Assembly: GCA_022739095.1 (NCBI GenBank)
Contig: JAIJEI010000078.1
Coordinates: 1-8,585 of the forward strand
DNA from: Bifidobacterium sp.
Lineage (GTDB): Bacteria; Actinomycetota; Actinomycetes; Actinomycetales; Bifidobacteriaceae
DNA: 8,585 nucleotides
Direction of reading: 5' to 3'
Part shown: one piece after another, positions 6,225 through 8,585 of the stretch
Layout of the letters: every line of letters starts with the position of its first letter
Numbering within the stretch: the first letter of the stretch is position 1
Position numbers and translations under genes: made by a program
The notes under the pieces: generated by a model
Database searches by the model: none
Told to the model about the DNA's origin: nothing
Seen by the model: only the letters and a program-made list of their open reading frames with translations

Positions 6225-7064
6225 ATGGAAATACTGCGAGTGTTCAACAACAACGTCGTGCTCGCCAAAGACGGCGACGGCGGTGAGGTGATTCTCACCG
6301 GGCGCGGACTGGGGTTCCAGGCCAAGCCGGGGCATGCGGTCGACGAGTCGAAAATCGTACGTACCTTCGTGCCGGCGGACGGACGTGACCCGGACCACCT
6401 AGCACAGATGCTGGCGGATATCCCGCCCGAAATCATCCGCGTGGTCGTCGAATCCATGCAGGAAGCCGGACTGGGGGAGCGTGAGACCGGCAGCACCACG
6501 CTGGTCATGGCCTTATCGGACCACGTGGCGAATGCGGTGGAGCGGTTGCGGCGCGGCATCGACGTCACCTACCCATTACTCGGCGAGGTGAGCAACCTGT
6601 ACCCGCAGGAATACGCGCAGGGGCGTGCGATGCTTGCCTTGCTCAACGCGCGGCTCGACGTCGCGCTGCCGGCCGGCGAGGCCACCGCACTCGCCATGCA
6701 CCTGGTCAACGCCGGCTTCGCCACAGGCGATTTGTCCTATACGTACACGATGACGGGCGTGATCCAGCAACTGCTCGACATCATCGACCACAGCTACGGT
6801 ATCACCCTGGACCGCAGCTCCGTGAACGTGGGCCGGTTCATCACCCACCTGCGCTACCTGTTCGTGCGCATCCACCAGCACCAGCAACTGACGGACGAGC
6901 CGGCACCGGTGATGAAGGTGATCTGTGAGTCCTACCCCGCTGCGCTGCGATGCGCGCGAACCATCGCCTCCCTACTGGAGCTGCGGCTCGACACGGATAT
7001 CAGCGACGACGAAACCGCCTATCTGGCGATGCATGTCGCCCGGGTCACCGGCCACGCATCCTAG
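6225..7064 (+). CDS. licT: LicT/BglG-family transcription antiterminator
   Basis: A 279-residue cytosolic RNA-binding regulator that, as a dimer, binds a RAT hairpin and prevents an overlapping terminator from forming. The N-terminal co-antiterminator domain (about 1-55) has MEILRVFNNN and GRGLGFQ, including Asn10, Gly26, Arg27 and Phe31, equivalent to RNA-contact residues of B. subtilis LicT. Two PTS regulation domains follow, with conserved histidines His100 and His159 in PRD1 and His208 and His270 in PRD2. In known relatives the cognate EII inhibits through PRD1 when its sugar is absent, and HPr activates through PRD2. The start at 6225 aligns with the family N terminus and has AAAGGA upstream; an ATG at 6204 would add seven atypical residues. 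It is co-transcribed with ptsG by position. No RAT is visible ahead of ptsG, while a strong one precedes glcP, so glcP is the likely target. Confidence 0.93.
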   Translation: MEILRVFNNNVVLAKDGDGGEVILTGRGLGFQAKPGHAVDESKIVRTFVPADGRDPDHLAQMLADIPPEIIRVVVESMQEAGLGERETGSTTLVMALSDHVANAVERLRRGIDVTYPLLGEVSNLYPQEYAQGRAMLALLNARLDVALPAGEATALAMHLVNAGFATGDLSYTYTMTGVIQQLLDIIDHSYGITLDRSSVNVGRFITHLRYLFVRIHQHQQLTDEPAPVMKVICESYPAALRCARTIASLLELRLDTDISDDETAYLAMHVARVTGHAS

Positions 7065-7077
7065 CGAATCGGTGAAA

Positions 7078-8259
7078 TCAGCGGATCGGCTCAAGCGTGC
7101 CGGTCATTTCGGCGAAATCCGAGGTGGCGTTTGAAGCAGCGGCCTGCGCGGTCTTTTCCAGCGCGGAGGCGTCGGGTACGCGCACAATCAGCGCGCGATG
7201 ATCCACCGAGAAACGGATGTGGCGGGTTTCCGGCAGCATGTCGCCGTCCACCTGCGCTTTGGCTGGCTTTTCCATTGTGATTTCGGCACTGACACCCTGG
7301 ACCTGCTCGATGGTCGAATTCGTGGACAGCGGGTTCTGTTCGGGCTTGCCGATGATCGTCTGATGCACCACGTCGCCGAACAGGTTGGCCCAGCCGAGGA
7401 TGCCGCCGGTGGTGTCGATGATTTCGAAGTCCAGCAGGCCGTCGTCATAGGAAGCCGCCGGCATCAGCGAGAACACGGGAATCTGGCCGCAGTTGCCGGC
7501 CATCACCGTGCGGAAATCGAGATTCTTGATGGTGTGGGTCGAGCCGTCGGCGCTGGTGACTGTCAGCGTGCCGCGGAACTTCGGCGCGAACAGGTTCTTC
7601 ACGCCGCCCACGAAGTAGGCGAGCCAGCTGATATTCGCCTTGAGCTCCGGATTGGTGTCGTCGATCATGGCCGCATCGAATCCGATGCCGGCGATGATCA
7701 GGAAGGCGTGGCCATGATCGTCTTCCGGATGATCAAGCAAAGTAAGACGACCCATATCCACCAAGCGGGAGCCGTGGGAGGTGGCCACGGTCAGCGCGGC
7801 GTCGATATCGTCCACGGGAACGCCCATATTTCGGGCAAACAGGTTGCCGGTGCCGATGGGGATAATGCCCAGCGCATGGCCGGTGCCGGAGACGGCGCTC
7901 GCCACCGTGCGCACCGTGCCGTCGCCGCCGACCGCGATCACCACGTCGGCGCCGTCCTCCAGCGCCTCAAGCGCGCAAACCCTGCCATCCTTGTCAAGCT
8001 GGGTGTCGTAGAAGCGGATGCGATTGAGCCCCTTGGCCTCGCAGAACCTCTGGATATGCAGCCGGCGGGCTTCGGCCTGCGGTTTGGACGGATTCACGAT
8101 GAAGGCGTACTGCACCTCGTCGTCCCGGCGCTTCTCCAGCGTCTGAGCCAGTCTGCGGCGGCGTTGCGCGCGTAAGGCAATGACGATGACGGCAATGAGC
8201 ATCGCGACGATAACAATCGCGGCAACGACGAGAGACACGGTGAGTGCAGGTTGGAGCAT
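7078..8259 (-). CDS. Membrane-anchored diacylglycerol kinase family protein (YegS/BmrU-like lipid kinase)
   Basis: A 393-residue protein with one N-terminal transmembrane segment (about 6-29) followed by AQRRRR (31-36), which places the catalytic part in the cytoplasm. The catalytic domain of the diacylglycerol/sphingosine kinase superfamily begins at about residue 50, with NPSKP (56-60), the nucleotide-binding GGDGT (111-115) and PIGTGNLFARN (134-144). VDGD (337-340) lies near the C terminus. It probably phosphorylates a membrane lipid with ATP, but the substrate is unknown. The start is uncertain. ATG 8259 gives the normal short lead into the membrane helix but has only AGGA three bases away. 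ATG 8313 (411 residues) has AGGA at 7 bases and a possible upstream CATAAT box, yet its extra 18 codons include the rare CTA, ATA and GGA. It is convergent with licT, 13 bp away, and has no obvious link to sugar uptake. Confidence 0.85.
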   Translation of the reverse strand: MLQPALTVSLVVAAIVIVAMLIAVIVIALRAQRRRRLAQTLEKRRDDEVQYAFIVNPSKPQAEARRLHIQRFCEAKGLNRIRFYDTQLDKDGRVCALEALEDGADVVIAVGGDGTVRTVASAVSGTGHALGIIPIGTGNLFARNMGVPVDDIDAALTVATSHGSRLVDMGRLTLLDHPEDDHGHAFLIIAGIGFDAAMIDDTNPELKANISWLAYFVGGVKNLFAPKFRGTLTVTSADGSTHTIKNLDFRTVMAGNCGQIPVFSLMPAASYDDGLLDFEIIDTTGGILGWANLFGDVVHQTIIGKPEQNPLSTNSTIEQVQGVSAEITMEKPAKAQVDGDMLPETRHIRFSVDHRALIVRVPDASALEKTAQAAASNATSDFAEMTGTLEPIR

Positions 8260-8349
8260 GGTTCCTATTGTTAGCGTGAATCGCAGGAACTTCGACGTTT
8301 TCGACCCGTACATGAACAGTTCCTGCACGCAAAAGCCTCGTTGCATGCG

Positions 8350-8355
8350 ATTATG
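8350..8355 (-). promoter_or_regulatory. Candidate -10 box for the lipid kinase gene
   Basis: CATAAT on the minus strand (8355-8350) matches five of six -10 positions and would start an mRNA near 8343, upstream of both candidate starts (8313 and 8259). No recognisable -35 lies at the right distance. Confidence 0.3.
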
Positions 8356-8422
8356 ATTCAATTGCGTCTCATCTACCGAAATTGGCCGGGTGGACCCGTC
8401 CGCGGACTTTCCCGGGCTCCCC

Positions 8423-8455
8423 TGTGATTTCCGCGTGACTTGCGCGTGACTCCCG
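8423..8455 (+). repeat. Three 11-bp tandem direct repeats upstream of serS
   Basis: Units at 8423-8433, 8434-8444 and 8445-8455 share the pattern GTGA, pyrimidine, T, and end in CG. The best pair shares CGCGTGACT exactly (8432-8440 and 8443-8451). The period is close to one helical turn, so a protein would meet all three on the same DNA face, ending 12 bp before the serS -35. Function unknown. Confidence 0.5.
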
Positions 8456-8467
8456 CGCATTCGGCCA

Positions 8468-8496
8468 TTGTCAGTGTCTGCTTACGCGGCTAGTCT
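8468..8496 (+). promoter_or_regulatory. serS promoter, predicted leaderless
   Basis: TTGTCA (8468-8473), a 17-bp spacer and TAGTCT (8491-8496) form a good promoter. The -10 ends only 7 bases before the serS ATG, so transcription should begin at or within a base or two of the A of that ATG. There is also no Shine-Dalgarno sequence in the preceding bases. Leaderless mRNAs are common in actinobacteria. Confidence 0.6.
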
Positions 8497-8503
8497 GGTG
8501 CCC

Positions 8504-8585
8504 ATGCTTGATATTCAATTCATCCGTGAACACACCGATATCGTCAAGGAATCCCAGCGCAAGCGCGGCGAGTCCGTGGAACTCG
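8504..8585 (+). CDS. serS: Seryl-tRNA synthetase, N-terminal fragment (runs off the window)
   Basis: Only 27 codons lie in the window. They begin MLDIQFIREHTDIVKES and continue QRKRGESVEL, which matches the start of the N-terminal tRNA-binding coiled-coil arm of bacterial seryl-tRNA synthetases (typically MLD-K-IR-NP--V---L--RG). The enzyme charges tRNA-Ser in the cytoplasm. No ribosome binding site precedes the ATG and the promoter suggests a leaderless transcript. The catalytic domain lies beyond the right edge, so completeness cannot be judged. Confidence 0.9.
   Translation, partial: MLDIQFIREHTDIVKESQRKRGESVEL

Noticed and set aside
7198..8175. A 325-codon plus-strand open frame opposite the lipid kinase
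   Set aside because: The opposite strand carries clear kinase motifs (GGDGT, GTGN), and this frame has no ribosome site or recognisable domain.
8260..8460. Extension of the lipid kinase to an ATG at 8460
   Set aside because: The added residues show no conserved character, and the stretch overlaps the upstream CATAAT box and the 11-bp repeats; translation more likely starts at 8259 or 8313.
1..8585. Mobile elements, CRISPR arrays, tRNA/rRNA genes or phage genes
   Set aside because: No transposase, regularly spaced repeat-spacer series, cloverleaf or phage-like gene was seen; the window reads as stable core chromosome.

Overview
The window looks like chromosomal DNA of a high-GC Gram-positive, most probably Bifidobacterium longum or a close relative. 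The basis is GC-rich codon use and gene order: phosphoglucomutase, GlcP-type sugar porter, one EIIBCA PTS permease, LicT-type antiterminator, lipid-kinase-like protein, serS. This matches my memory of the B. longum glucose-uptake locus; no database was searched.

Layout. The minus strand carries pgm (25-1701), preceded in transcription order by glcP (1788-3341), with 86 bp between them. A 499-bp regulatory region (3342-3840) separates glcP from the divergent plus-strand pair ptsG (EIIBCA, 3841-6207) and licT (6225-7064). A membrane-anchored diacylglycerol-kinase-family protein (minus, 7078-8259) converges on licT with 13 bp between stop codons. The first 27 codons of serS (plus, from 8504) reach the right edge, behind a promoter that predicts a leaderless mRNA.

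Function. GlcP (proton-linked symport) and the PTS permease (PEP-driven, releasing sugar phosphate) are two routes for importing glucose. Pgm links glucose-6-phosphate to glucose-1-phosphate and so to nucleotide sugars and glycogen. LicT is an RNA-binding antiterminator whose activity is set by PTS phosphorylation.

Main finding. The glcP leader (minus strand) contains a near-consensus ribonucleic antiterminator (RAT) site at 3528-3500. Its 3' half is also the 5' end of a 30-bp intrinsic terminator followed by a T tract. No such element is visible in front of ptsG. The sequence therefore suggests that the PTS-controlled antiterminator next door switches a non-PTS permease gene, with the PTS permease acting as the sugar sensor. 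Secondary observations are an alanine-rich, internally repeated N-terminal extension on GlcP, repeat-encoded inserts in the PTS permease, inverted repeats ahead of ptsG, and three 11-bp direct repeats upstream of the serS promoter.
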